Positions 36,040-44,470 of a DNA stretch of 55,955 bases are shown here, one piece after another; within the stretch, counting starts at the first letter, position 1; each line of letters starts with the position of its first letter. The position numbers and the translations under genes were made by a program. The notes beneath the pieces are model-generated. The model was not told where the DNA came from. It saw nothing but the letters and a program-made list of their open reading frames with translations, and made no database searches. The DNA is from an uncultured Gammaproteobacteria bacterium (GTDB lineage Bacteria; Pseudomonadota; Gammaproteobacteria; GCA-001735895). Location of the stretch: contig CAMYLU010000019.1 in assembly GCA_947259485.1 (NCBI GenBank), positions 1 through 55,955 of the forward strand, in the 5' to 3' direction.

Positions 36040-36470
36040 TGCGCGCTTTCCTGCTTGGATTGCATACCAGCAAGTTCAGGTGGCATATAGGTCTCATCGT
36101 GCTTCGCCAGTACTTCCTCGGCCACGAATTCCCCGGAATCATTGAGCTTGCCATTGGCGATGATGCCCTGCCCCTCGCGAAACAGGTCGGGAAGAATGCC
36201 GGCATAACGTACCGTTACGCGCTGCTCGTTATCAGTTAAATCGAACTCCACGGTTAAACCGTCACCGGGACGGTCGACGCTGCCTTCGACCACCATGCCA
36301 CCCATACGAAACAGCTTGTTCTGCGGTGCCTTACCCGACATGACCTCACTCGGGGTAAAGAAAAACATGATATTCTGATCCAGCGACTTGAGCACGAGCC
36401 CGACGCCAACGGCCACGCCCGCAACCATTAGCAGGATCAGGCCGAGTCTTTTCTTTCTTGCAGGTGTCAT
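36036..36470 (-). CDS. ccmE: Heme chaperone CcmE
   Basis: A 144-residue periplasmic heme chaperone with an N-terminal anchor (residues 9-28) and an OB-fold. The covalent heme site is H124 in LAKHDETYMP, with the family's HXXXY spacing (Y128). It receives heme from CcmABCD and passes it to CcmF. Its start codon overlaps the ccmD stop (ATGA). Confidence 0.97.
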   Translation of the reverse strand: MTPARKKRLGLILLMVAGVAVGVGLVLKSLDQNIMFFFTPSEVMSGKAPQNKLFRMGGMVVEGSVDRPGDGLTVEFDLTDNEQRVTVRYAGILPDLFREGQGIIANGKLNDSGEFVAEEVLAKHDETYMPPELAGMQSKQESAQ

Positions 36471-36625
36471 TTCTGTTCATCCTTTTGACGCCGCCGCAGC
36501 TGGCGTATTTCTTTCTCGTGTTGCTTGCGCGGTAGATACCAGTTTAGCCATAGCACCAATGCGACCAGGGCATAGCTCGGCCACACAAAAACCGCGTATC
36601 CACCCATTTGGAAAAATTCTACCAT
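36467..36625 (-). CDS. ccmD: Heme exporter protein CcmD
   Basis: A 52-residue membrane protein, one transmembrane helix (about residues 10-30) preceded by FFQMGGYAVFVWPSY, a typical CcmD N-terminus, and followed by a basic, charged tail (RKQHEKEIRQLRRRQKDEQ). It stabilises the CcmC-CcmE complex and helps release holo-CcmE. It lies exactly between ccmC, whose stop ends one base before its start codon, and ccmE, with a four-base overlap. It is easily missed because of its size. Confidence 0.92.
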   Translation of the reverse strand: MVEFFQMGGYAVFVWPSYALVALVLWLNWYLPRKQHEKEIRQLRRRQKDEQK

Positions 36626-37351
36626 TTAAAGTTCCTCGACCCACTTGCTGTTGCGTTCACGCCGCAACAACTCCACGCGGCACTTCTGAAACAGTGTCAA
36701 CACGTAGTAAACCTGGAACGCCATCGCCATCAACAACAACGGCAGCAGCATGCTCCAGTGGATCGACGGCTTGTCGAACTTGGTCACCGTCGGTCCCTGG
36801 TGCAGCGAATGCCACCACTCGACCGAATAATGGATGATCGGGATATTAACCACTCCAACCAGGGCCAGTATTGCTACCGCTCTGCCGGCTACACGCCGAT
36901 CATCGATTGCATTATGCAACCCGATAATACCAAGGTATAAGAACAGTAGAATCAATTCCGACGTCAATCTTGCATCCCAGACCCAGTAGGTACCCCACAT
37001 GGGTTTGCCCCAAAGCGACCCGGTAACCAACGCAAGAAAAGTAAAACTGGCGCCTATCGGCGCGCTACTGATCAATACCACCTCGGCCAGTTTCATCCGC
37101 CAGATGATGACTATGGCACCACAAAAAGCCATTACAACGTAAATAAGTAACGACATCCACGCCGATGGCACGTGCACAAAAATGATGCGGTAGCTTTCGC
37201 CCTGCTGATAGTCCGGTGGCGCTTCGATCAAACCACCGTAGAGGCCGGTCAGTAAAAAGGCCAGGAAGATCCAGGTCAGCCACGGAATCCATTTACCGGC
37301 GATGCGGTAAAAATGCGGGGGCGAACCTAACTTGTGAAACCAGAGAAACAT
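36626..37351 (-). CDS. ccmC: Heme exporter protein CcmC
   Basis: A 241-residue protein with six transmembrane helices. The heme-handling tryptophan motif GKPMWGTYWVWDARLTSEL is intact, with flanking histidines (FVHVPSAWMS before it, HYSVEWWHSLHQG after it). It loads heme onto CcmE in the periplasm. It belongs to the ccm operon: 18 bases after ccmB and directly before ccmD. Confidence 0.97.
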   Translation of the reverse strand: MFLWFHKLGSPPHFYRIAGKWIPWLTWIFLAFLLTGLYGGLIEAPPDYQQGESYRIIFVHVPSAWMSLLIYVVMAFCGAIVIIWRMKLAEVVLISSAPIGASFTFLALVTGSLWGKPMWGTYWVWDARLTSELILLFLYLGIIGLHNAIDDRRVAGRAVAILALVGVVNIPIIHYSVEWWHSLHQGPTVTKFDKPSIHWSMLLPLLLMAMAFQVYYVLTLFQKCRVELLRRERNSKWVEEL

Positions 37352-37369
37352 TGAAATCCCTTTAACTTA

Positions 37370-38056
37370 CTAACTTGCCGACATTCGTAAAGCCGCCGCC
37401 GTCGCCCAGGGCGACAGTGAAACCGATAGAAACAGGAACGCCAGCAGCATGTAAATCTGCGCCGATACTTCAAATCCCATGGCGGCATTTTCAATCGCGC
37501 TGGCCGCAAAAATCAGCACCGGCACGTATAAGGGCAATACCAAAAGCGACAGGATTATACCACCTTTTCTCAAGCCTACCGTAAGTGCAACGCCAATTGC
37601 CCCTATCAAACTTAAGATTGGGGTTCCAATGAGTATAGTCAATAGCAGCGTCCCCTGGGCCGAACCCGGCATTCCCAGCATTTCCGCCAGTAACGGCGCC
37701 ACGATCAGTAATGGCAACCCGGTCACCAGCCAATGCGCGCTGACTTTTGCCAGCACCAGCACGGCTACGGGATGGGCGCTGAGCAAGATCTGTTCCAGTG
37801 ATCCATCATCGAAATCGGAGCGAAAAATGCTATCTAGCGACAGCATCGCCGCGAGTAAAGCCGCGACCCAGATAATTCCGGGCGCAATGCGCGCCAGCAG
37901 CACGGGCTCCGCACCCAGTGCCAACGGGAACAGGGTTATTACCAGTACAAAAAATAACAGCGGCATCGTGTACTCGGCGCGGTTGCGCAACGCCAGCAGT
38001 AGATCACGACGCAGCAGGAAGACAAATGCCTGCAGCAGGGATAATCGATGACTCAT
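37370..38056 (-). CDS. ccmB: Heme exporter protein CcmB
   Basis: A 228-residue integral membrane protein with six hydrophobic helices, the permease partner of the CcmA ATPase. Family motifs are LLALRNRAEYTMPLLFF, APGIIWVAALLAAMLSLD and FRSDFDDGSLEQILLS in the first third. The complex powers release of holo-CcmE from CcmC and CcmD. It overlaps ccmA by four bases. Confidence 0.96.
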   Translation of the reverse strand: MSHRLSLLQAFVFLLRRDLLLALRNRAEYTMPLLFFVLVITLFPLALGAEPVLLARIAPGIIWVAALLAAMLSLDSIFRSDFDDGSLEQILLSAHPVAVLVLAKVSAHWLVTGLPLLIVAPLLAEMLGMPGSAQGTLLLTILIGTPILSLIGAIGVALTVGLRKGGIILSLLVLPLYVPVLIFAASAIENAAMGFEVSAQIYMLLAFLFLSVSLSPWATAAALRMSAS

Positions 38057-38685
38057 GCCTGTCCACCCAGGTGTATACGCTGCACTTTCTGTGCGGGCAG
38101 CGAAATATCGTGGTGCGATGTCATCACGATCAATCCTTGTTGCTCCAGGTGTTGCTCAAACAACGACGCAAACATTGCCATACTGTCCCTGTCGAGCGAA
38201 GTGAACGGTTCATCCAGAATCCAGAGCATCGAATCGGTTGCCAGCAGGCGGGCCAGCGCCAGTCTGCGCTTCTGCCCTGCAGACAAACTACCTACTTCGG
38301 TCTCCGCGTAAGCATAAAGGTTTACCTGCTCGAGCACGTCGTCAAGGCTTTGCTCGGAAGGCACGCCCATCGCCCTCGCCAGGCGTAAATTTTCGAGACA
38401 GGAAAGTTCATGCTTGACGCCGTCGTGATGACCGACATAGGCCACTTGCTCGTAGTAATCACCTGCCAGGCGATCAATCGGAACATCACGCCACAGGATT
38501 TCGCCGCCATCTGCCAGTCTGAGCCCAGTCAGAATACGCAACAGGCTGGTTTTACCACAGCCATTGGGGCCTTCGACCACCAGCATTTCGCCCGCTTTAA
38601 GCGCGAATTTGAGCTTCGCGAACAATTGACGATCGTTACGGATACATCCGAGATCACGGGTTTCGAGTAAGGTCGATGTGGACAT
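38053..38685 (-). CDS. ccmA: Heme exporter ATPase CcmA
   Basis: A 210-residue ABC ATPase. Walker A is EGPNGCGKTSLLR, the signature is LSAGQKRRLALARLL and Walker B is LWILDEPFTSLD. It works with CcmB in the inner membrane. It is the first gene of the ccm operon. There is no Shine-Dalgarno sequence before the ATG, and a TATAAT box lies only 12 bases upstream, so the transcript would be nearly leaderless. Confidence 0.96.
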   Translation of the reverse strand: MSTSTLLETRDLGCIRNDRQLFAKLKFALKAGEMLVVEGPNGCGKTSLLRILTGLRLADGGEILWRDVPIDRLAGDYYEQVAYVGHHDGVKHELSCLENLRLARAMGVPSEQSLDDVLEQVNLYAYAETEVGSLSAGQKRRLALARLLATDSMLWILDEPFTSLDRDSMAMFASLFEQHLEQQGLIVMTSHHDISLPAQKVQRIHLGGQA

Positions 38686-38696
38686 GCAATGGTCGG

Positions 38697-38702
38697 ATTA
38701 TA
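38697..38702 (-). promoter_or_regulatory. -10 box of the ccm operon
   Basis: TATAAT on the minus strand, its 3' end 11 bases before the ccmA ATG. The predicted transcription start is about five bases before the start codon. Confidence 0.5.
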
Positions 38703-38727
38703 ATGTGCCCGAAGATTAGCCTTGCCC

Positions 38728-38741
38728 ATGATCTCGATCAA
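38728..38741 (-). promoter_or_regulatory. FNR-like site on the ccmA side
   Basis: ATGATCTCGATCAA matches the FNR/Anr consensus TTGAT-N4-ATCAA at nine of ten positions. Its centre is about 44 bases upstream of the predicted ccmA transcription start, close to the class II activator position. Confidence 0.55.
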
Positions 38742-38750
38742 CCCATTTTT

Positions 38751-38764
38751 TTGATATAGATCAG
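38751..38764 (+). promoter_or_regulatory. FNR-like site on the small-gene side
   Basis: TTGATATAGATCAG matches TTGAT-N4-ATCAA at nine of ten positions. Its centre is about 45 bases upstream of the transcription start predicted from the TAATAT box at 38791-38796 of the rightward gene. It is 23 bases centre-to-centre from the other site. Confidence 0.55.
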
Positions 38765-38818
38765 GCAAAAGAGTATAAACGATAGTAAGGTAATATCGTA
38801 TAGATTGGAGATAATAGA

Positions 38819-39124
38819 ATGACCACCAAAGAACAGTTAATCGATCAACACATTCGTGAGTATGAATCACGCCTGAAGCATATCGATGAACTCTACGAGC
38901 GCGCCCATGGTGCTATCAAACACCTGGATGACGGGCATGAAACCCGCGCTGAACTAAAGGATTACGAGGCTCAACGGCTAAAACTGAAACAAAAAGCCGA
39001 CGAAATCAAAACCATGCCGTTGCAAAACTGGCGCGAAGAAACCGTACAAACTGCAGGCCCCATGGCAATCTGGGACGTTCTCGCTCAGAAACTAGAAGAT
39101 TTTCTCGAGCGTCACGATAAGTAA
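38819..39124 (+). CDS. Small helical soluble protein, unrecognised
   Basis: A 101-residue charged protein, nearly all helix, with two heptad-like helices (about 6-65) joined near DDGHETRAEL, then a tail with AGPMAIWDVLAQKLEDFLERH. The family is not recognised. TTGGAGATAATAG precedes the ATG. It diverges from ccmA and shares an upstream region with two FNR-like sites, so it may respond to oxygen. A terminator follows directly, so it is a single-gene unit. Confidence 0.65.
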   Translation: MTTKEQLIDQHIREYESRLKHIDELYERAHGAIKHLDDGHETRAELKDYEAQRLKLKQKADEIKTMPLQNWREETVQTAGPMAIWDVLAQKLEDFLERHDK

Positions 39125-39151
39125 CAGCAAAGTAACCAGAGAAATTCGTAT

Positions 39152-39180
39152 CGGCCTGCTAATGCGGGCCGGGCTTTCTT
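39152..39180 (+). terminator. Terminator after the 101-residue gene
   Basis: CGGCCTGC-TAAT-GCGGGCCG forms an 8-bp stem with one G-U pair and a 4-base loop, followed by a T-rich stretch (GGCTTTCTTATT). It lies 27 bases past the stop codon. Confidence 0.65.
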
Positions 39181-39227
39181 ATTAATCCCGCAAAAAAATT
39201 TCGTTCTCCCGCCTCTCGCTATTAGGG

Positions 39228-40154
39228 TCAAGAGTGGTGGGGAAACCTGTTACTGCGCTTTTCCGCCTCGATGAAAACGCGCTTTACCTCGGGAAATTTC
39301 TGCTTGATTGTGCGATCAATTGCGGCGATGTCTGCTTCGACTTCGTTTGCGCTGATCGCATCGGTAAAATCCACACTGATATTGGCGAGAATATAATCCG
39401 GGCCCATGTGCATGGTTAGTACTTCGTTGACATGTTCGATATTGGATCGCCCCCTCAGCACATCACGGATACCACGGATTACCAATTTGTTGGCACTTTC
39501 ACCAATCAACAGGCTCTTGGTTTCGTAGGCTAGCCAGATCGAGGTACCGACCAGGATCAGTCCGATAATGACCGAGGCGATGCCATCGAATACCAGGATG
39601 CCGGTTACCTGGCTCATCCATACACCGGCAAAGGCGACCATTAAACCCAGCATCGCCGCACTGTCTTCGAACAGCACCACGAATATCGTCGGGTCCTTGG
39701 CACGTTGTATCGCTTCGAGGAATCCCCAGCGACCCTTGGAGCGGCTGAATTCGCGAAACGCAAAATACCAGGCTGCACCCTCGAAGACCATTGCCAGCCC
39801 GAGCACGATATAGTTAATCATCGGACTACTGATCGGCTCGGGATGCTGGATATGCTGGATTCCCTCGTAAATAGAGATGCCGCCACCGAGCGCAAAAATC
39901 AGGATAGCGACGATGAAGCTCCAGAAATATATTTCCTTGCCGTGACCGAACGGAAAATCTTCGTCAGGCGGTTTGGCGGCGCGTTTCATGCCGTATAGCA
40001 GTAACACCTGGTTCCCGGAATCCACCAGTGAATGAATCCCTTCCGACAGCATTGCCGAACTGCCCGTAATCGACGCTGCAACAAACTTGGTGACCGATAT
40101 CAGCGAGTTACCGATCAGTGCTGCAATGATGACAAGCTTCGAACCTGACGCCAT
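39228..40154 (-). CDS. Cation diffusion facilitator (CDF) transporter
   Basis: A 308-residue inner-membrane metal/proton antiporter. Six transmembrane helices occupy residues about 8-215, with metal-site sequences GIHSLVDSGNQ and LFEDSAAMLG. A cytoplasmic C-terminal domain (about 220-300: VRGIRDVLRGRSNIEHVNEV, VEADIAAIDRTIKQKFPEV) follows. It probably exports zinc, manganese or iron; the ligand set does not decide which. Confidence 0.9.
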   Translation of the reverse strand: MASGSKLVIIAALIGNSLISVTKFVAASITGSSAMLSEGIHSLVDSGNQVLLLYGMKRAAKPPDEDFPFGHGKEIYFWSFIVAILIFALGGGISIYEGIQHIQHPEPISSPMINYIVLGLAMVFEGAAWYFAFREFSRSKGRWGFLEAIQRAKDPTIFVVLFEDSAAMLGLMVAFAGVWMSQVTGILVFDGIASVIIGLILVGTSIWLAYETKSLLIGESANKLVIRGIRDVLRGRSNIEHVNEVLTMHMGPDYILANISVDFTDAISANEVEADIAAIDRTIKQKFPEVKRVFIEAEKRSNRFPHHS

Positions 40155-40414
40155 ATTTTCACCTCATAGATTTCACGGTTACTATATCCCAACAGCCACC
40201 CAGGAAGAAAGCCGGGTAGTAACTCGGGAACATCCAGGCAATTAATTTCGAACTGACTGAATTCGTGGACTAGAAAACAATTTTTGCCACCGGGAGATTC
40301 AGCTTCGAGCCAGCTTATCCGGCATTTAATTAATCATTGCTGGCAGGTCAACCCTCTACTAAACTCCGCGCAGCTTCAGCTTGACTGACTGTCACCAACC
40401 GGAACACGACTCGT
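40155..40414. other. Intergenic region before the MFS gene
   Basis: 260 bases between divergent genes. I see no coding region, terminator or clear operator. Both promoters must be here. Confidence 0.35.
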
Positions 40415-41710
40415 ATGTGGAAAGACCTCGGATCCTCCTGGGCAATACTCCTCGGCATCGGCTGCATGATGCTCGCCAACGGACTCCAGGGCACCCTGCT
40501 CGGGGTACGTGCCGGCATCGAGGGTTTTTCGACATTTTCCACCGGCATTATGATGTCGGGTTACTTCATCGGCATGTTTATCGGTTCGCTGGTCGCACCC
40601 TACCTGGTCAATCGAGTAGGTCATATTCGCGTGTTTTCGGCGCTGGCTTCAATGGCGTCGATCTCGATTCTTTTTCACGGCGTTTATATCGACCCGTGGC
40701 TGTGGATGACGATGCGTGTCATTACCGGTATCAGCTTCGCCGGTTTCTATGTTGTTGCCGAAAGCTGGCTCAACGATCGCGCCAGTAATGAAACCCGGGG
40801 CAAGGTGTTATCGGTGTACATGCTCATCGTTACCGGCGGTATGGGCGCCGGACAGTTCTTACTCAACCTCGCACAACCGGCCGCGATCGACCTGTTCATA
40901 CTGATCTCGGTGATCATTTCATTTGGCCTGATTCCGATATTGCTCACCGTAAAACCCGCACCAAACTTTGCAACTTCGTCGAAGATGTCGGTGCTCGACC
41001 TGTACCGCGCTTCACCACTGGCCGTTATCGGCAACTGCCTCACCGGTATGGCACATGGCACAATTTTCGGCCTCGGTGCGATTTATGCAGCCGCCGTATT
41101 AGTCGATATCAAGGCGATATCCTGGTTCATGGCCTGCTTCCTGATTGGCAGCCTGGTATTCCAGTGGCCGGTCGGTTTTATCTCCGATCGCATCGGCCGT
41201 CGCGGTGTCATGGCGGGCCTGTCGATCGTTTCAATCGCCTGCTGTTTACTGGCCCTTGCCACGCCTACCGACAGCTGGTTGTTTTACCTCTTTATCATCG
41301 CATTGGGTGGAGCCGCAATGCCGATGTACTCGATTTGCATTGCCTACGCTAATGATCGACTCGAACCGCATCAAATTATCGGCGCCAGTGGCAGCCTGGT
41401 CATGGTTGCGGGTTTCGGTGCGATGACCGGACCCATCATAATCGCCTTTTTCATGGACTTTTATAGCGTGGAGTTTTATTTCTGGGGTATCGCAACCGTG
41501 TTTACAGTTATCTTCTTTTTTACCCTGATCAGGATCGGATCTCGTGCCGGGGTCGCAATAGCGGACCAGTCGACCCTGGTCGCCGGTCCGATGGGTACTC
41601 CGATAGCAGAGTATATCGCGCCTGATTCAATCGAGTATGCGGACGCGGTTGCAAAACACAATGTCCGGGACCTGGATGAACGCGAGGACATAACCGAACG
41701 CCGACTATAG
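40415..41710 (+). CDS. MFS transporter (YcaD-like)
   Basis: A 431-residue carrier with 12 transmembrane helices, including the MFS loop motif in GSLVAPYLVNRVGHIRVF and its repeat in WPVGFISDRIGRRGVM. The sequence FYVVAESWLNDRASNETRGKVLSVYM is characteristic of the YcaD-like subfamily. A soluble tail of about 50 residues ends the protein. The substrate is unknown. It is convergent with the TpsB gene, with 15 bases between stop codons. Confidence 0.88.
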   Translation: MWKDLGSSWAILLGIGCMMLANGLQGTLLGVRAGIEGFSTFSTGIMMSGYFIGMFIGSLVAPYLVNRVGHIRVFSALASMASISILFHGVYIDPWLWMTMRVITGISFAGFYVVAESWLNDRASNETRGKVLSVYMLIVTGGMGAGQFLLNLAQPAAIDLFILISVIISFGLIPILLTVKPAPNFATSSKMSVLDLYRASPLAVIGNCLTGMAHGTIFGLGAIYAAAVLVDIKAISWFMACFLIGSLVFQWPVGFISDRIGRRGVMAGLSIVSIACCLLALATPTDSWLFYLFIIALGGAAMPMYSICIAYANDRLEPHQIIGASGSLVMVAGFGAMTGPIIIAFFMDFYSVEFYFWGIATVFTVIFFFTLIRIGSRAGVAIADQSTLVAGPMGTPIAEYIAPDSIEYADAVAKHNVRDLDEREDITERRL

Positions 41711-41725
41711 CGTTAAAACCGCAAT

Positions 41726-43312
41726 TTAAAGCGTCCAGCGCAGGTCCAGGGAGAAGATATCCTGGTCACCGATATCATCACCAATTTCATTTAACGGGTG
41801 CCCCCAAAGCAGACGCCCGATGAAATTAGCATCCGCTATTTCAACGCCCATACCAATACTGTAAATTTCCCCGCAAACATCTGGATTATCGATTTCACAT
41901 TTAACATCTCCATAGTCGACACCCGCAGACAGGGAAATTGATTTGGTCAAAGGATTCCCGCTAAACGGATTTACTACCGATTGTAATCTCCTGGTTATAT
42001 CACTACGCAGGTACCAGGCATTGCTTCCGCTCAATGCGGACGAATAGCCGCGCACCGTATACGGACTGCCGAGATAAAGCTTATCGTTGTCAAACAGGAT
42101 GTCATCACTGTACTGCAGGTAAAGCTTGACACTTGCATGCCAGGCGGGATTCTGCAGGTAGTAAAACAGCTGGCTGTCGATATTAAATTTTTCAAACTGC
42201 AGTTTGGCTTCACTTTCGAACCCGTCCTCGAGCGTATAATAGTCATCGTCTCTGGCCCCGAATGAATCAAGCCCCTGGTAATAGCTGAAACTGGTGTTGA
42301 GTTGGCCCCAGGGCTGCAGCCAGTTATGTCGAAGTTCGAGCTGTAGTTGACTGGTTTTGTAGCTGGATACATCGATTAGCTGGTCATCGAAAAAACTGCG
42401 CGAATCTTTAACTTCGAGCGCAAATGCAACGGTAAGCCTGGTCGTCTGGCTGCGGGTCACCAGTTTACTGATCCGCAGCTGGTCACTGACCGTGTCTCCG
42501 GCGGAAACAAAACTATCGTTGATTCCCTGGACCCGTTGTTCGTACTCGATGTCGCTGTGATTCAATGCCAGCAAATAACTACCCAGTGGAAAAGAGTAAT
42601 TCAGTTCACGACTGCGATTGCTTTGCAGGGCCTGGAATACCTCGCCACTGTTATAGCGGAATTCAACGATATCATTGATATCAAGAGGATTGTCCAGAAC
42701 CGCCTGAAAGCTGAGCTGGGGATCGAGATCAGTGCGGGCATTTACCCCGAGTTCAGTATGTAGTGGAGTGGTTTCTGACGTTTCGATGGCAACAATGCTG
42801 CCACCCTGTTTTGTCCCCGGCCTGATTTCAATATTGGCGCTAACCGACCTGGCTCGCTCGATCGCTTCAAGCGAAGTCTCGAGTTGGCGCAGGTTCAAAA
42901 TCTCATCATTGAACATGAAGGCAGTAGCTATTTTGCCATTGGTAGCGCCACTATCGGCATCGATAATAGCTTCAATTGTGCCAACTAGAATTTGAATCTC
43001 GATCTGACCATCGCTGATATCCTGCTCGAGCAAATAAGGCCTGCTGGTAACATAGCCTCGAGCGATGAGGTCATTTGAAATTTCGGACAGAAGGGTTCGA
43101 ATTAAGTCGCTATCGATACAACGACCCAGGAAAGGCCGGGCGAGCATTGCCAGGGCGGATTCGTCGGGCAGTTCGGCGTCAACGATATCAACCTGGCTCA
43201 ATGCAGTGCACTCGGTTGCGCTCGCCGCCTGGGCCGCTGTCTGCAGCAACAGGCTTAGGCTGAGTAACCTAAAACCAGATCGAAGCGAATAATCGCGTAA
43301 CCGTGGCATCAA
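41726..43312 (-). CDS. Two-partner secretion transporter TpsB (ShlB/FhaC/HecB family)
   Basis: A 528-residue outer-membrane transporter of the Omp85 superfamily. It has a signal peptide (LLSLSLLLQTAAQAAS), a ShlB-type POTRA region (about 35-190: QVDIVDAELPDESALAML, LIARGYVTSRPYLLEQDISD) and a C-terminal beta barrel (about 200-528) with the conserved loop motif VRGYSSALSGSNAWYLRSD. It ends in DLRWTL, as barrel proteins do. No TpsA substrate with a TPS domain is adjacent. Its first 44 bases overlap the end of the DUF3570 gene, so translation is coupled and it belongs to this redox locus. Confidence 0.88.
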   Translation of the reverse strand: MMPRLRDYSLRSGFRLLSLSLLLQTAAQAASATECTALSQVDIVDAELPDESALAMLARPFLGRCIDSDLIRTLLSEISNDLIARGYVTSRPYLLEQDISDGQIEIQILVGTIEAIIDADSGATNGKIATAFMFNDEILNLRQLETSLEAIERARSVSANIEIRPGTKQGGSIVAIETSETTPLHTELGVNARTDLDPQLSFQAVLDNPLDINDIVEFRYNSGEVFQALQSNRSRELNYSFPLGSYLLALNHSDIEYEQRVQGINDSFVSAGDTVSDQLRISKLVTRSQTTRLTVAFALEVKDSRSFFDDQLIDVSSYKTSQLQLELRHNWLQPWGQLNTSFSYYQGLDSFGARDDDYYTLEDGFESEAKLQFEKFNIDSQLFYYLQNPAWHASVKLYLQYSDDILFDNDKLYLGSPYTVRGYSSALSGSNAWYLRSDITRRLQSVVNPFSGNPLTKSISLSAGVDYGDVKCEIDNPDVCGEIYSIGMGVEIADANFIGRLLWGHPLNEIGDDIGDQDIFSLDLRWTL

Positions 43313-44423
43313 AACTGTACAGCGGTTCTTCCCCGACCGGGCCTGATTTAGTCAGGTCACGAAAATCATCGTAGTCAAAATCGATCCAGTCCACCTGCAG
43401 GTTCAGGCTGCCACGATCAATACCTGTCCAGGCCCGAGCAAATTCGTAACTCGCGCCGAGGCCGAGGGTGGTGCTGGTAAAGGTACTGAGTTCCTTGTCA
43501 CGAGCGAGGTAAGTCAGTGCCCTCTCGGCGGGAAACAAATCGCTATAGAATTCAGCACTAGTTTGATCGTGAAAACGAAAAGTGGCCTCAAATATCCATT
43601 CATCCTGGTAAGGGAAGGTATAACCCATCTCGTAGGTGGTCGCGTCGATATCCCAGGTATCTTCAAACACCCTGATCCCGGCGAAAATCGCGGCGCGTTG
43701 CGGCAGGAAATAATTGGCACGCAGCGCCATCGCGGTACTGGTACGGGTTTCCGGATAGACCTCCTGCTTGAAGCTATCGCTGGTACATGTCTGTCCAACG
43801 AAATTAGTACAATACCTATATGAACGGTATGGGTTATTGAGGTAGCCGTCGTCGGTTATTGTTTCGTAGGTAAAGGCCATCACCAGGTCCTTGGTTAAAA
43901 CCTGGGAAACCCCGAACCGATAACTGCGTACCTTGGTATCCTCTGAGAAGCCCTCGCTACCAGGGAGGTTTAATCCAACCGTATTGTCGCCAATCGCAAA
44001 GCTCATACTGACCGTGGTCAGATCACCAAACAGGTCTTGCGAAATCCCGAGATTGAGGGTATTTGCATCGAAATCATTTTCATCGCTGACCGTGTAGGAA
44101 ATACTCATGGTCGTTTTTTGGCGCAAGTAGTCGACGCTGATAGAGTTCTCGGTCCGTTCCTCGGTATACTCGCTGGCTCCACTGACCTCGACATCGATTG
44201 AAGCGCTGGTCACATTATCGACGTAGTGATTAAATCCCACCGAGACGCTGTCACCCAGGTTCTTGCGCACCAGAAGAGAAGGCCCGTCGATAGTCACACC
44301 GCCGCCGTCATATTTATGGTAAAGCAGGTCTACCCTTTCCTCGGGCAAAACCGCGGCCTGCAATTCCATGGTTGCAAGCAGCAGTAACAGAACCGAAAAA
44401 AATCGCCAGATAGAAAACTTCAT
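43269..44423 (-). CDS. DUF3570 outer-membrane beta-barrel protein
   Basis: A 384-residue protein with a signal peptide (cleavage after MELQAA) and a body of alternating amphipathic strands ending in TRLFASIWF, the aromatic C-terminus of outer-membrane proteins. The start of the mature part (LPEERVDLLYHKYDGGGVTIDGPSLLVRKN) matches the DUF3570 family, found with DUF4266, TlpA and ApbE genes. Two cysteines lie in one loop (RYCTNFVGQTCTSDS). Function is unknown; a porin-like or anchoring role is possible. The gene is 47 bases downstream of the DUF4266 lipoprotein. Confidence 0.85.
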   Translation of the reverse strand: MKFSIWRFFSVLLLLLATMELQAAVLPEERVDLLYHKYDGGGVTIDGPSLLVRKNLGDSVSVGFNHYVDNVTSASIDVEVSGASEYTEERTENSISVDYLRQKTTMSISYTVSDENDFDANTLNLGISQDLFGDLTTVSMSFAIGDNTVGLNLPGSEGFSEDTKVRSYRFGVSQVLTKDLVMAFTYETITDDGYLNNPYRSYRYCTNFVGQTCTSDSFKQEVYPETRTSTAMALRANYFLPQRAAIFAGIRVFEDTWDIDATTYEMGYTFPYQDEWIFEATFRFHDQTSAEFYSDLFPAERALTYLARDKELSTFTSTTLGLGASYEFARAWTGIDRGSLNLQVDWIDFDYDDFRDLTKSGPVGEEPLYSFDATVTRLFASIWF

Positions 44424-44470
44424 TCGGAAATCATCGTGGTATGCAGTGGTCGCTATTCCGACAACAGGAT

